DNA from: Cyanocohniella sp. LLY
Lineage (GTDB): Bacteria > Cyanobacteriota > Cyanobacteriia > Cyanobacteriales > Nostocaceae
Direction: 5' to 3'
Length of the DNA: 43,875 nucleotides
Assembly (NCBI GenBank): GCA_022241785.1
Contig: JAKOMP010000052.1
Location: 1 to 43,875, forward strand
Of the stretch, positions 27,104-35,236 are shown in pieces. Within the stretch, counting starts at the first letter, position 1. Each line of letters opens with the position of its first letter. A program made the position numbers and the translations under genes. The notes beneath the pieces were generated by a model. That model saw only the letters and a list, made by a program, of their open reading frames with translations. It was not told the DNA's origin and did not search any database.

Positions 27104-28279
27104 ATGATATCAAAAAAGCTCAAATTTTTTTACAGCCTCAATTCACTGCTGCCTTTTACAATCATGGATCGCTACCTAACCAGTGAATTGGTAGCACCAT
27201 TTTTATTTGGTGTGGGAGCTTTTTCATCACTGGGCGTCACTATTGATGCTGTATTTGAGCTAGTGAGGAGAATTGTAGAATCTGGACTGCCAGTAAGCAT
27301 TGCCGTTCAGGTTTTTTTATTAAAATTTCCCAATTTTATTGTCTTAGCCTTTCCCATGTCCACGCTGCTGGCTACTTTAATGACCTATAGTCGTCTTTCC
27401 AGCCAGAGTGAACTGATTGCCCTGCGTGGCTGTGGAGTCAGTGTCTATCGCATGGTGCTAACTGCGGTGATGTTGAGTCTTTTGGTCACAGGACTGACAT
27501 TTGTGTTTAACGAGCAAATCGCACCAGCAGCAAATTACCAAGCAAGTATTACTCTTGAGAAAGCTTTGAAGTCAGACAAGCCGATTTTAAGGCAACAAAA
27601 TATTTTTTATCCCGAATACCAAGAAATTGAGCAGCCAGACGGTAGTAGAAATAGAATACTAGCGCGCTTATTTTACGCCGACCAGTTTGATGGTCAGCAA
27701 ATGAAAGGTTTGACAATTATAGATCGCACCACAGCGGGCCTCAATCAAATACTGGTGTCAGAATCTGCCGAGTGGAATCCTGCTCAAAATGTGTGGGATT
27801 TTTACAACGGCACAGTTTATTTAGTAGCACCCGATCGCTCTTATCGCAATATCTTACGATTTGAACACCAACAACTGCAACTACCGCGTACACCATTAAA
27901 TTTGGTAGAGAGAAGCCGAGACTACGGCGAAATGAATATTGCGGAATCTCTAGAACAATTAGAAATAGAACGGATTGGAGGCGATCGCCAAAAAATTCGT
28001 AAACTGGAAGTACGTATTCAACAAAAATTTTCTTTGCCATTTGTCTGCGTAGTCTTTGGTTTGGTAGGTGCAGCAATGGGCAGCATACCCCAACGGACTG
28101 GACGAGGAACAAGTTTTGGTGTCAGTGTCATCGTGATTTTTACGTATTATTTAATTTTCTTTATTAGTGGTGCAATGGGACAAGCAGGGATTTTCTCTCC
28201 CTTCATAGGAGCTTGGTTGCCTAACTTCCTGTTTTTGGGAATAGGTTTATTTTTATTAATGCGGGTTGCAGGACGTTGA
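27104..28279 (+). CDS. LptF/LptG-family permease (YjgP/YjgQ)
   Basis: A 391-residue inner-membrane protein of the LptF/LptG family. The N-terminal half has MDRYLTSELVAPFLFG at the first span, then LKFPNFIVLAFPMSTLLATLMTYSRLSSQSE, a large periplasmic domain (about 160-290), and three C-terminal spans (FVCVVFGLVGAAMG, VIVIFTYYLIFF, LFLGIGLFLL). Alternative in-frame start at ATG 27164. Only one such permease gene is in the locus, so either a homodimer works with LptB or the second gene lies elsewhere. The 172 bp gap to lptB means it may have its own promoter. Confidence 0.92.
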   Translation: MISKKLKFFYSLNSLLPFTIMDRYLTSELVAPFLFGVGAFSSLGVTIDAVFELVRRIVESGLPVSIAVQVFLLKFPNFIVLAFPMSTLLATLMTYSRLSSQSELIALRGCGVSVYRMVLTAVMLSLLVTGLTFVFNEQIAPAANYQASITLEKALKSDKPILRQQNIFYPEYQEIEQPDGSRNRILARLFYADQFDGQQMKGLTIIDRTTAGLNQILVSESAEWNPAQNVWDFYNGTVYLVAPDRSYRNILRFEHQQLQLPRTPLNLVERSRDYGEMNIAESLEQLEIERIGGDRQKIRKLEVRIQQKFSLPFVCVVFGLVGAAMGSIPQRTGRGTSFGVSVIVIFTYYLIFFISGAMGQAGIFSPFIGAWLPNFLFLGIGLFLLMRVAGR

Positions 28280-28371
28280 GGGAGTAGACAAGGGGATAAG
28301 GGGACAAGGGGGGAATCCATATTTCCGCCGTACTGTACTAGTACCAAAATCTTTCTTCCCCATCTCCCCAA
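28280..28371. repeat. G-rich short repeats and a copy of the ACTAGTAC-type repeat end
   Basis: The phrases AAGGGG repeat at 28288-28312 in tandem fashion. At 28325-28342, minus strand, lies an 18-base sequence matching 16 of 18 with 8405-8422. Confidence 0.4.
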
Positions 28372-28992
28372 CTAAGAATGGAAATTGCGACATTCCGGCG
28401 CATCTGGATTATCCCGACAGTACTCCTCAAACGAAACCTTAGCGGAAACCATGCCTTCAGATTTGTGATGAGCCGCTTCGGCCTGGAGTTCTTCTACTTC
28501 ATCCCAGGCCGCAGCACAAGCTTTAGAATAAGCACCATGCTCAGTACAAATAGCGCGAGCGCCTTCAATAGCTTGTTGAATTCTCTCTTCTAGCATCGGC
28601 GCTTTTGGCGATTCCACAAAGTTGCTCTTGGTCAAAATGTCAGTGGTCGAGATAATCCCCAACAATTTACCTTGAATCACAGGCGCTCTACAGATACCAG
28701 TATTCGCAAATAATCGTGCTACATATTCCACACTTAAATCTGGATTGACGATAATGCAGGGCTTGGTCATAATTTCGTAAACCCTGACCTGCTTAGGGTC
28801 TTTACCGTAGGCTATTACTTTATAGACAATATCTGTTTCTGTAACAATGCCATAAGCATCAGAATCATGGCGACAATCTACAACTAAAGCACGTAATCCT
28901 TTTTCCTTCAATAGCGCCACAGCTTCAGCGACGGTAGCCGAACCGCGAATGGTAACTACCTCTGTGGTCATGATATCTTCAGCTTTCATCAT
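28372..28992 (-). CDS. CBS-CP12 fusion protein
   Basis: A 206-residue two-module regulator. Two CBS domains (about 5-60 and 72-122; MKAEDIMTTEVVTIRG, GIVTETDIVYKV, VYEIMTKPCI, GIISTTDIL) would form a Bateman pair binding adenine nucleotides. Residues 135-206 are a complete CP12 domain: Cys149 and Cys159 flank the N-terminal hairpin, AWDEVEEL at 162-169 is the core motif, and YCRDNPDAPECRNF has Cys192 and Cys201. CP12 ties up phosphoribulokinase and GAPDH in the dark under thioredoxin control; CBS-CP12 fusions known from cyanobacteria add nucleotide sensing. All four redox cysteines are kept; the terminal YDD of free CP12 is NFHS here. AGGAG precedes the ATG by about 9 bases. Confidence 0.94.
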   Translation of the reverse strand: MMKAEDIMTTEVVTIRGSATVAEAVALLKEKGLRALVVDCRHDSDAYGIVTETDIVYKVIAYGKDPKQVRVYEIMTKPCIIVNPDLSVEYVARLFANTGICRAPVIQGKLLGIISTTDILTKSNFVESPKAPMLEERIQQAIEGARAICTEHGAYSKACAAAWDEVEELQAEAAHHKSEGMVSAKVSFEEYCRDNPDAPECRNFHS

Positions 28993-29404
28993 TACTGTAG
29001 TCTCCTGGTAAATAATTAAAATACAATACGTAGATATTCAGTCTTAAGATACCTATAGCTACAAGTTGTGGCCAGGGTATGGCTGAGTGCTAAAGGTGGG
29101 AAGATATTAGAAGTACAAAAGAAAAGTATTGCCGCACACAGTTTAGTAACGAGGGCATGAATCCAGCAATATTTTTCAGCCACAACAATAAATTAGTGCA
29201 ACTTTTAGTTTCTGATGCTATCCAAAATGACCAAAGTCTAAAATATGAGGATTAATCAACCTAGTCGGTCTAAAATACTTCGTTAAAATAAGCAAAAAGG
29301 AAAATAGTAAATTTTTGCCCCTGTCTGGCATTAAAACATGATTAAACTAGCTATAAAGGCTAGGATCAAATCAAAATTTTGTCAATTATCATACATACAC
29401 ATTT
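28993..29404. other. 412 bp divergent spacer
   Basis: Holds the ribosome site and promoter of the CBS-CP12 gene at its left edge and the promoter of the low-complexity protein at its right. No repeat, RNA gene or ORF with recognisable content was seen. Confidence 0.4.
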
Positions 29405-30601
29405 ATGCCACGTCGCCATTATCCCCCCGCTTATTTACGTTATCTCAGAGCTAGGTTATGGAATTTAGGCAAACCTAGTTTTTGGGTAACAGCAATTTTT
29501 ATATCTGTTTTGGGGCTGGTAATTAGGGAATACTGGTTGAACCCAGATATGTTTACTTACCGGCCAAACCTAGAATTCACGTCCTCAGAGGCTGATGACT
29601 CCTCCCTGTCACCAGAAGACAAAGCCATTGCTGCGGATATTGATAACTTACCAGCCTTGTTTAATGACTTTTCACCAATAAGTTTGCCACCGATTCCTAG
29701 TACCCCTCAAGATAAATCTCAGGCTAACAATAGCAATAAGTTACTTGAGGAAATTAGCAAACAACAACCTGCTAACAGTACATCATTAGGCATAGCTAAT
29801 GGTACATCAGTACCTCAGGCAAAAAATCCTTTTGTTCTAGAAGCAGAAAATTTATTGCAGTTAAGGGCATTTAATAATGCTAGTCAGTCTTTAGGTATCG
29901 AATCTGGATCAGGATCATCTGAACCAACACAAGCCGCCGCAACATCTTCTTTCCCGGAAATAGGATTAGTTAATCAAACCTCAAATAATCAAAATCAGGA
30001 CTCAATTAGTCCTTTACAAACACAACCTAATCAACCCAACTCTAATGTGTTTGGTTTAGATAATGCAGCTTCTCCTCAAATCAATTCTGTAGGAGGAAGT
30101 TCAAATAATGGTGGAGTTATGCAGATCCCATCCAACAATATTTCACCCAGCCAAAATTTTACACCTAGTACTGGGTTAAATAATGGTGGAGTCATGCAGA
30201 TGCCACCTAATAATATTTCACCCAGCCAAACTTTTGCACCAAATACTGGGTTAAATGCTGGGACTGGTTATCTACAGCCGAATACAGTCAACAATTTACC
30301 GCCAAATTCATACAATAACTTTAATGGTGGCTCACCCTTAACCAGCCCAACATTGCCAACAGCAGTGACATCACCTATTACTTCTGGTGTCCAGACTAAT
30401 ATGGCACCTCCTGCTATACAGCCGCCCAGTGCAAATGTTGTCACACCAATGACCCCAGTCATAGCCGATCGCAACGGCAATTTAATCTGGCAATCACCTA
30501 CTCAACAGATGCAGTCTAATTCCTCAGATCCCCGCCAAGTACCAGGACAGGATACGGGTAGGTTTCAGAATAATCGGCCTATTTTGAATTTGAGATTTTA
30601 G
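29405..30601 (+). CDS. Membrane-anchored Asn/Pro/Ser-rich protein, unknown function
   Basis: A 398-residue protein with a basic N-terminus, one membrane span (about 24-43: FWVTAIFISVLGLVIREYW) and a long extracytoplasmic tail of low complexity, rich in Asn, Pro, Ser and Gln. Two direct 25-residue units (NNGGVMQ followed by PNNISPSQ; SNN in the first) lie at 30104-30253, 75 bp apart. No catalytic motif is visible. The unspanned tail could cross peptidoglycan or the periplasm. The end ILNLRF is ordinary. The gene stands alone, tail-to-tail with the carotenoid oxygenase gene, 17 bases apart. Confidence 0.7.
   Translation: MPRRHYPPAYLRYLRARLWNLGKPSFWVTAIFISVLGLVIREYWLNPDMFTYRPNLEFTSSEADDSSLSPEDKAIAADIDNLPALFNDFSPISLPPIPSTPQDKSQANNSNKLLEEISKQQPANSTSLGIANGTSVPQAKNPFVLEAENLLQLRAFNNASQSLGIESGSGSSEPTQAAATSSFPEIGLVNQTSNNQNQDSISPLQTQPNQPNSNVFGLDNAASPQINSVGGSSNNGGVMQIPSNNISPSQNFTPSTGLNNGGVMQMPPNNISPSQTFAPNTGLNAGTGYLQPNTVNNLPPNSYNNFNGGSPLTSPTLPTAVTSPITSGVQTNMAPPAIQPPSANVVTPMTPVIADRNGNLIWQSPTQQMQSNSSDPRQVPGQDTGRFQNNRPILNLRF
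30104..30253 (+). repeat. 75 bp in-frame direct repeat, two units
   Basis: The phrase AATAATGGTGGAGT recurs exactly 75 bp later (30104 and 30179), and the rest of the unit is similar (IPSNNISPSQNF versus MPPNNISPSQTF). It encodes two 25-residue units in the Asn-rich tail. Confidence 0.75.
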
Positions 30602-30618
30602 ATTCTACATGGGAAATT

Positions 30619-32013
30619 TTATAGAGAATTTCTCAGATGTTCCTCACAAACCCAGCTACCGTGGAAACCATAAGGTACTCTCTGGGGAATTAGTACCCGC
30701 GCCACCGGTTCGGCTGTCACATCTTGGGCGTTGATCACCACAAGTTCAGAAGTAGCGGTATTCTCATCATGAACAAAAGTAACTAACCAGCCATCGTCTT
30801 CAGATGTGGCATCAAGACGCGGGGCAAATACGGCTTCACCTCCATAACATCCATGTGCAAATTCATGGGTTTGGGATTTGCCATTGCTCAGGTCATACTT
30901 GATTAAACCGTCAAAAAGTGGCAGGGAACTTTTCGCTAACTTCCCAGCATAGCCGTATCGCATTGGTTGCCCTACGTAATTTTCATTCACCCGGGGAAAT
31001 TCCGCAGGTACATCATCTAGCATTTCTTCGCGTACTTTCCCCGTGCTGAGATTAAATCGCCAGGAATACAGGCGGGGGATATCTGCGTCTGGATCTGCTG
31101 AAGAATCATCATTTAAAACATTAGTAGACTTCATCCGACAAGCGATTAGTACTACTTCATTTCCATCTTCGTAGGCGTTGAGAGTATGAAAAATGTAGCA
31201 GGGAGAACTCTCAAACCAGCGGATGTTACTGTTGTCACCATAACGTGGCATTATACCAAAACGACTGGGGCGATCGCGCTCAAACATCATCATAGGTTCT
31301 CCCCTTTTTACTCTTTCTGGGTTAAAAGTCAAGGGCAAATCCAAAAATATTGTGTAGTTTTCGGTAATAGCAAAATCGTGCATCATCACGCCCATAGGTA
31401 AATTAATCGGTACTGTCTGCAATAACTCACCTGCTGCTGAAACTACACTGTATTGCAAGTATGGTGGAGTGAAGGAGTAACCAAAAAACATCATTTCACC
31501 ATTATTTGGGTCTACCTTGGGATGGGCTGTAAAGGCAGAAACCAGCTTGCCATTATAGGTGTATTCACCTTTTGTCTGTAAATCAGGCAGCTTGATGGAG
31601 TGCGGCGCACCACCTTCATTCAATGCCAAAAGTTGACCAGCGTGCCATACAAGGGCAGTATTGGCAGTATTTTTATATCCACCGTGGGGATTATCCATTT
31701 GTGGCGGTTCTAATAACCCAGACCAGACGGCTTTACCTGCGGCTTGTTCTATTTTCCATCCTTGTGTTTGCACATAACGATTGCTATAAGTGGCTTGGCC
31801 GTTGCTAATTCTGACACCATGCAACATACCATCCCCGTCAAACCAATGATATTGGCCAATGGGTGGCCACTGAGGGTTAGGGCCATTCCGCACAAACATT
31901 CCTGATAGGTCGGGGGGTAACTCACCTATGACTTTGAGGGTATTGGTGGTGATTTCTTCACGCACTGGGGCAAAGTTGCCATCGAGATATGGATTAATAG
32001 CAGTAGTTGTCAT
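30619..32013 (-). CDS. Carotenoid oxygenase (RPE65/CCD family)
   Basis: A 464-residue Fe(II) dioxygenase that cleaves carotenoids or apocarotenoids at a double bond. The seven-bladed propeller carries the four metal-binding histidines: His164 in FTAHPKVDP, His212 in MMHDFAIT, His276 in YIFHTLNAYED and His451 in PYGFHGSWV. Also NGPNPQW near residue 44 and HWFDGDGMLHG at 56-65, typical of the family. The sequence is full-length, with no signal peptide. Whether it acts on beta-carotene or on apocarotenals cannot be told from sequence. It is preceded by about 300 bp of AT-rich DNA. Confidence 0.94.
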   Translation of the reverse strand: MTTTAINPYLDGNFAPVREEITTNTLKVIGELPPDLSGMFVRNGPNPQWPPIGQYHWFDGDGMLHGVRISNGQATYSNRYVQTQGWKIEQAAGKAVWSGLLEPPQMDNPHGGYKNTANTALVWHAGQLLALNEGGAPHSIKLPDLQTKGEYTYNGKLVSAFTAHPKVDPNNGEMMFFGYSFTPPYLQYSVVSAAGELLQTVPINLPMGVMMHDFAITENYTIFLDLPLTFNPERVKRGEPMMMFERDRPSRFGIMPRYGDNSNIRWFESSPCYIFHTLNAYEDGNEVVLIACRMKSTNVLNDDSSADPDADIPRLYSWRFNLSTGKVREEMLDDVPAEFPRVNENYVGQPMRYGYAGKLAKSSLPLFDGLIKYDLSNGKSQTHEFAHGCYGGEAVFAPRLDATSEDDGWLVTFVHDENTATSELVVINAQDVTAEPVARVLIPQRVPYGFHGSWVCEEHLRNSL

Positions 32014-32322
32014 TGTGTAGATTGTGTGAAGGTATAAACCTGATCATGGCACTTTCTCTATATTAGCGATCGCCTAATTTGTGCTTATCAGCTATACCAA
32101 CAAATATTTAGAGTTTTTCAACGCTATTTAATTTAGGATAATTTTTTCTTCACAAAACTTTTTATCAAAGCAAAATTTTTTTTATCAATCAAAAATAATA
32201 ACAACACCTTATTTTATTTAGTAGAAATTTTTATATTAATGCTCTTTTTTGGTAATTACTAGATATATAAAAAGGTTATGGAGCGCGCGTATCTCCATAA
32301 CCATCAATTGTTACAATGTAGC
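32014..32322. other. AT-rich spacer with a terminator
   Basis: The promoter of the carotenoid oxygenase gene should lie in the first 150 bases. The rest is poly-T/poly-A-rich, ending in the terminator of the next minus-strand gene (32267-32302). Nothing else seen. Confidence 0.5.
32267..32302 (-). terminator. Intrinsic terminator of the small exported protein gene
   Basis: On the minus strand a perfect 10 bp stem (GGTTATGGAG with CTCCATAACC, 32302 to 32274) with a 9-base GC-alternating loop is followed by TTTTTAT. It lies 21 bases after the stop codon of the upstream minus-strand gene. Confidence 0.9.
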
Positions 32323-32682
32323 TTACTTATTACCTGTTACTTTTTCCAAGAAATTCTGCACATTCTCTTCTACTGAGGTTGCACTTTGTGAATTTTCAGG
32401 ACGATTCATCTTATTAATGTCAGCATCTCCTTGAACTTCGTTAAGTCCTTTATTCGATTTTTCTTGAACTTCTCTCAGTTTTAGAGGTTCAGATTTAGCG
32501 ACTTCATCAGTTTTTCGTTGGGTTTCCAGAAGTTGTGTAGTGCCTTCTGTGGGATTACTTTGATAGCTACTAATTGCAAAAGCTGGTAGCGTATTATTGA
32601 GTAGTAGCACTGTGCAAGCAAAAGCTAGAATTACAAAGCGTACTGGGCGTAAAATAGATAAAACAAAAGAAAAAATTTTCAT
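32323..32682 (-). CDS. Small exported protein, low-temperature-induced-like
   Basis: A 119-residue protein with a signal sequence (positive start, hydrophobic 15-30, AFA cleavage-type site near 36) followed by a charged, Glu/Lys/Gln/Asn-rich mature part (about 80 residues) without cysteines that looks helical or disordered. This general form occurs in cyanobacterial proteins annotated as low-temperature-induced, but that name rests on memory of similar layouts and the function is unknown. The gene stands alone with its own terminator, so it has an independent promoter in the 340 bp upstream. Confidence 0.7.
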   Translation of the reverse strand: MKIFSFVLSILRPVRFVILAFACTVLLLNNTLPAFAISSYQSNPTEGTTQLLETQRKTDEVAKSEPLKLREVQEKSNKGLNEVQGDADINKMNRPENSQSATSVEENVQNFLEKVTGNK

Positions 32683-33023
32683 TTTTAGTCCTCGATAACA
32701 GCATTAACAACGCTAGAATTGCACTTTATAAATAAAATCCCTTGCTTCACAGGATTAAATTATCAATTGTGCCTCTATGTTTAATTACTTTAAACTATGA
32801 AATAGTGAAGAATATTTTTTGTATTTCCGCCTGAATCATCAAATTGCAAATGCCTAAATAATTCTGGCGTTGGACAAAAATATTCTGTCAGTCAATTCCA
32901 TCTTTTACACTTTTACTGGGAAATGACTAATGCTCGTATCGACCTGTGGAATGAAGTTTATTTTAATTGTCTTGACCATAAAATCAATCGCTAGATAGAG
33001 ACTGGTCTAATTATGTACATTTA
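32683..33023. other. 341 bp spacer upstream of the small exported protein gene
   Basis: AT-rich leader and promoter region of the gene at 32323-32682, and the 3' end of the transcript arriving from 33024. No terminator with a T run, repeat or ORF recognised. Confidence 0.35.
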
Positions 33024-33488
33024 TTACTCTCTCATCACAGACGCACAAACTTGCGCTTCTTGCCAAAGTTGATGCAAAAACAACTCAATGCGTGAAGACT
33101 TAGGTACAGATTCTCCCATTTGTAGAAGGTCCCCGTTTAGAGAAAGATAGCTATTGTTATTAGGCGCATCGCTAATAGTCGTAACAAACACACCCAAAGC
33201 AGTTTCAGAATTCTCTGATAACCAAGAACCGCGTAAAGTGACTTCTATATACTCCGTATCACAGACACAAAGGGCAATAATTTCACTATCGTATTGTTTT
33301 ATCTGGGCCTGAAGCAAATCTACTCCTGGTAAATCAACAGGAAGCAAAAAGGAAGCCGAGCTAGGTTCAACGCCCAGGCTTTGTCCTACACGCATTGCCA
33401 AAACCACTCGCTGCGCTACCCATTGTTCTAATGACTGAGTAAGGCACTCTAAATAAAAGCTTCCTTCGGTATAAGTTAATTTCAGCAT
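33024..33488 (-). CDS. Conserved-looking hypothetical protein (154 aa)
   Basis: A 154-residue soluble protein that I do not recognise. It starts MLKLTYTEGSFYLE, alternates beta-like strands with a central TEYIEVTLRGSWL region, and ends in a helical IELFLHQLWQEAQVC segment. There are no membrane spans. AAGGA sits directly before the ATG, and a 57-codon ORF ends 3 bases upstream, so the two would be cotranslated. An intrinsic terminator-like hairpin lies ahead of that ORF, which could control both. Confidence 0.65.
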   Translation of the reverse strand: MLKLTYTEGSFYLECLTQSLEQWVAQRVVLAMRVGQSLGVEPSSASFLLPVDLPGVDLLQAQIKQYDSEIIALCVCDTEYIEVTLRGSWLSENSETALGVFVTTISDAPNNNSYLSLNGDLLQMGESVPKSSRIELFLHQLWQEAQVCASVMRE

Positions 33489-33491
33489 TCC

Positions 33492-33665
33492 TTATGCTCT
33501 CCTGTGATTCCAGGTTTGCTTGCACATTTTCCCTGCTGGCAAAATCCCCTTCGCTTCACCCAGGGGATACGCGGAAACAGTGGTAGGTAATTTTGAGCAA
33601 GCACCACTACTAAATGGCTCTAAAAGTTGTATTGCTTTGGGATAGCGTATTGAATATCTGCTCAC
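33492..33665 (-). CDS. Possible small leader ORF (57 aa)
   Basis: A GTG at 33665 has AAGGAG seven bases upstream (33673-33678), a very good ribosome site, and the ORF ends 3 bases before the ATG of the 154-residue gene. The product is basic and unrecognised. Part of its coding sequence (33541-33572) reads as a palindrome, ATCCCC to GGGGAT, similar in style to the interspersed repeats of this genome, so the ORF may instead be a repeat-disrupted leader. Called for its start signal and coupling, with low certainty. Confidence 0.3.
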   Translation of the reverse strand: MSRYSIRYPKAIQLLEPFSSGACSKLPTTVSAYPLGEAKGILPAGKMCKQTWNHRRA

Positions 33666-33681
33666 AACTGCGCTCCTTATC

Positions 33682-33718
33682 AAAAACCCCCGCTTCTTAT
33701 TGGTATGAAGCAGGGGTT
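33682..33718 (-). terminator. Terminator or attenuator upstream of the 57/154-residue gene pair
   Basis: On the minus strand, AACCCCTGCTTC (33718-33707) pairs with GAAGCGGGGGTT (33696-33685) with one mismatch and a 10-base loop, followed by TTTTTG. It ends only 4 bases before the Shine-Dalgarno sequence of the following ORF. It may end the upstream minus-strand ORF or act as an attenuator of the downstream pair. Confidence 0.65.
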
Positions 33719-33745
33719 AAAAGTTGACCGAAAAACTTTCTGGTC

Positions 33746-33994
33746 TTATGTGGGTACAGTATTACTCAGTCTGTATCCCCTGCCGATTTCATTTATTTTT
33801 AGTTGTCCACTCAGCACACTAATGCCGATATCTCTAAAATCATCATTACCCTCTGTGATTTGCCGATGCTCTCGATTACTATCACCCATAAATAAATACT
33901 CCACTTCCACGGCGACTGATTCCCAACTGGCTCGACAATTGGTAGCACACAAGAAAGTAGAGATGGGGTAAACGGATTTCACAGAAAATTTCAC
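33746..33994 (-). CDS. Possible small protein (82 aa)
   Basis: An 82-codon ORF starting at GTG 33994 with AAAGGA 11 bases upstream, ending 27 bases before an intrinsic terminator-like hairpin. The product (VAVEVEYLFMGDSN, DDFRDIGISVLSGQLKI) has a protein-like mix of residues but matches no family I know. A plus-strand ORF covers the same bases and is less convincing. The terminator behind it is the main support. It could equally be an untranslated leader. Confidence 0.35.
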   Translation of the reverse strand: MKFSVKSVYPISTFLCATNCRASWESVAVEVEYLFMGDSNREHRQITEGNDDFRDIGISVLSGQLKINEIGRGYRLSNTVPT

Positions 33995-34065
33995 CTATTG
34001 AACATTCCTTTAAACATACTACACTTGTATTACTATCCTGTCTACACATTTAAGGAGAAAAAGTA

Positions 34066-34401
34066 ATGCATACAATCACTCGCACCCCCACCACAGACAT
34101 GGAAGTTACCAGCATTCGCTTGGAGCGGGAACTTAAAGATAAACTTAAAGAAATAGCTGGCAATCAGGGATATCAAGCCTTGATTCGAGATATCCTGTGG
34201 AATTATGTCCAACAAAAATCAGGTGAGTGGAAACCCCGATTTTCGCGAGCCGACATCCGAGCTAGTATAGCTGCCACAGCCCAGCAAGAAGAACGTTGTG
34301 TACTCACAGGTCAATTAATTCAACCCCAACAACCAATGTTATTAGGACTAACGAGGAATGGCGATATGGTTCCTCTGTGTATCGAAAGTTTAGCTGGTTA
34401 A
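34066..34401 (+). CDS. Ribbon-helix-helix-type DNA-binding protein
   Basis: A 111-residue protein. Residues 13-49 (EVTSIRLERELKDKLKEIAG, then YQALIRDILWNYV) fit the ribbon-helix-helix fold of CopG/Arc-type repressors: an N-terminal strand with alternating polar residues, then two helices. A C-terminal extension of about 50 residues with ERCVLTGQLI and MLLGLTRNGDMVPLCIE is not recognised. TAAGGAG nine bases before the ATG gives a strong start. Divergent from the 82-codon ORF, so it could regulate the shared spacer; this is inference. A hairpin (34416-34451) follows. Confidence 0.75.
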   Translation: MHTITRTPTTDMEVTSIRLERELKDKLKEIAGNQGYQALIRDILWNYVQQKSGEWKPRFSRADIRASIAATAQQEERCVLTGQLIQPQQPMLLGLTRNGDMVPLCIESLAG

Positions 34402-35236
34402 CTTGTATTCTGGTGGATGCAGCTCAGTTAATCATTCAACTGGGTTGCATCGCCAATTTATTATGATGTCTGGGATGGATATATTGTATAAATTCAAACA
34501 TTGAAAAATATATGCCCCAGTTATAAACTATGAAGAAAATTGTATTTTTGTAGTATTCATCGTCACAAAAGTTGACCAAGGCAAGTAATAAGTTTAACAA
34601 ATCAATAAATGATCGAGATTATCGAAAATAAAAGTTACAGCGTTTTGCAAGTAAATAAAGTAGGGTAGGCCTCTTGCCTGCCATTGTGTACCTCATCGAC
34701 ACAAAATATTCTGTAAATTGAAGTATCAACAGAGTCTCTTGCTGCCAAGCTCCAGAAATCGTCAAAGCTTTTCCCTGATATCTGTCATTAGAGTATTTAA
34801 ATTTTTGGCAGTCTAAGATAGAATTATTAAACCGTATTAATTTTTGGTAAAATCTACTACTCATATCTAAAAAATGAACCAGTAATAATACGGTTATTTT
34901 TTGACAGTTATAGTCCCAAGTCAGGAGAAATTACGGTTTATGGATAGTTTACAGACCAAGTATCCTAGTTGCAAGTTAATTTATTAAGTCTGCACAAACA
35001 TCTCAGTAGTACTTAGATGAAATATCTTAGTATATTTTAAATATTCTAGTACTTATGTAGACATCAGTTAAATATACCAGCAACTTGGTCATCTGAAAGA
35101 GAAAGGGGCTATAACAGGTGAGAGAAAGTCTTAATCAGAGATTGGTAACTCACTATCAGGGTGTAGCAACGTAACTAACGGTGAAGAATATGCCAAGAGA
35201 TTGGGTGCAGAAAACATGGGGTAATTATCCAAGAGC
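34402..35236. other. 835 bp gene-poor region
   Basis: Near its start, GATGCAGCTCAGTT (34416-34429) and AACTGGGTTGCATC (34438-34451) form an imperfect 14 bp stem with an 8-base loop and no T run, a possible 3' end or site. The rest is AT-rich. An 81-codon minus-strand ORF at 34619-34864 is not supported by any motif. Twin TAGTACTTA and TAGTACTTAT phrases occur near 35009 and 35048. The promoter of the GAF kinase gene should lie at its right end. No RNA gene recognised. Confidence 0.45.

Noticed and set aside
33705-33971. 88-codon plus-strand ORF
   Set aside because: Competes with the minus-strand 82-codon ORF, which has a ribosome site and a following terminator; this one starts inside that terminator hairpin.
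33024-33994. Possible PatS/HetN-type heterocyst signal peptide in the small ORFs
   Set aside because: No RGSGR or RGTGR pentapeptide occurs in any of the small proteins.
34619-34864. 81-codon minus-strand ORF
   Set aside because: No motif, no good start signal, AT-rich intergenic composition.
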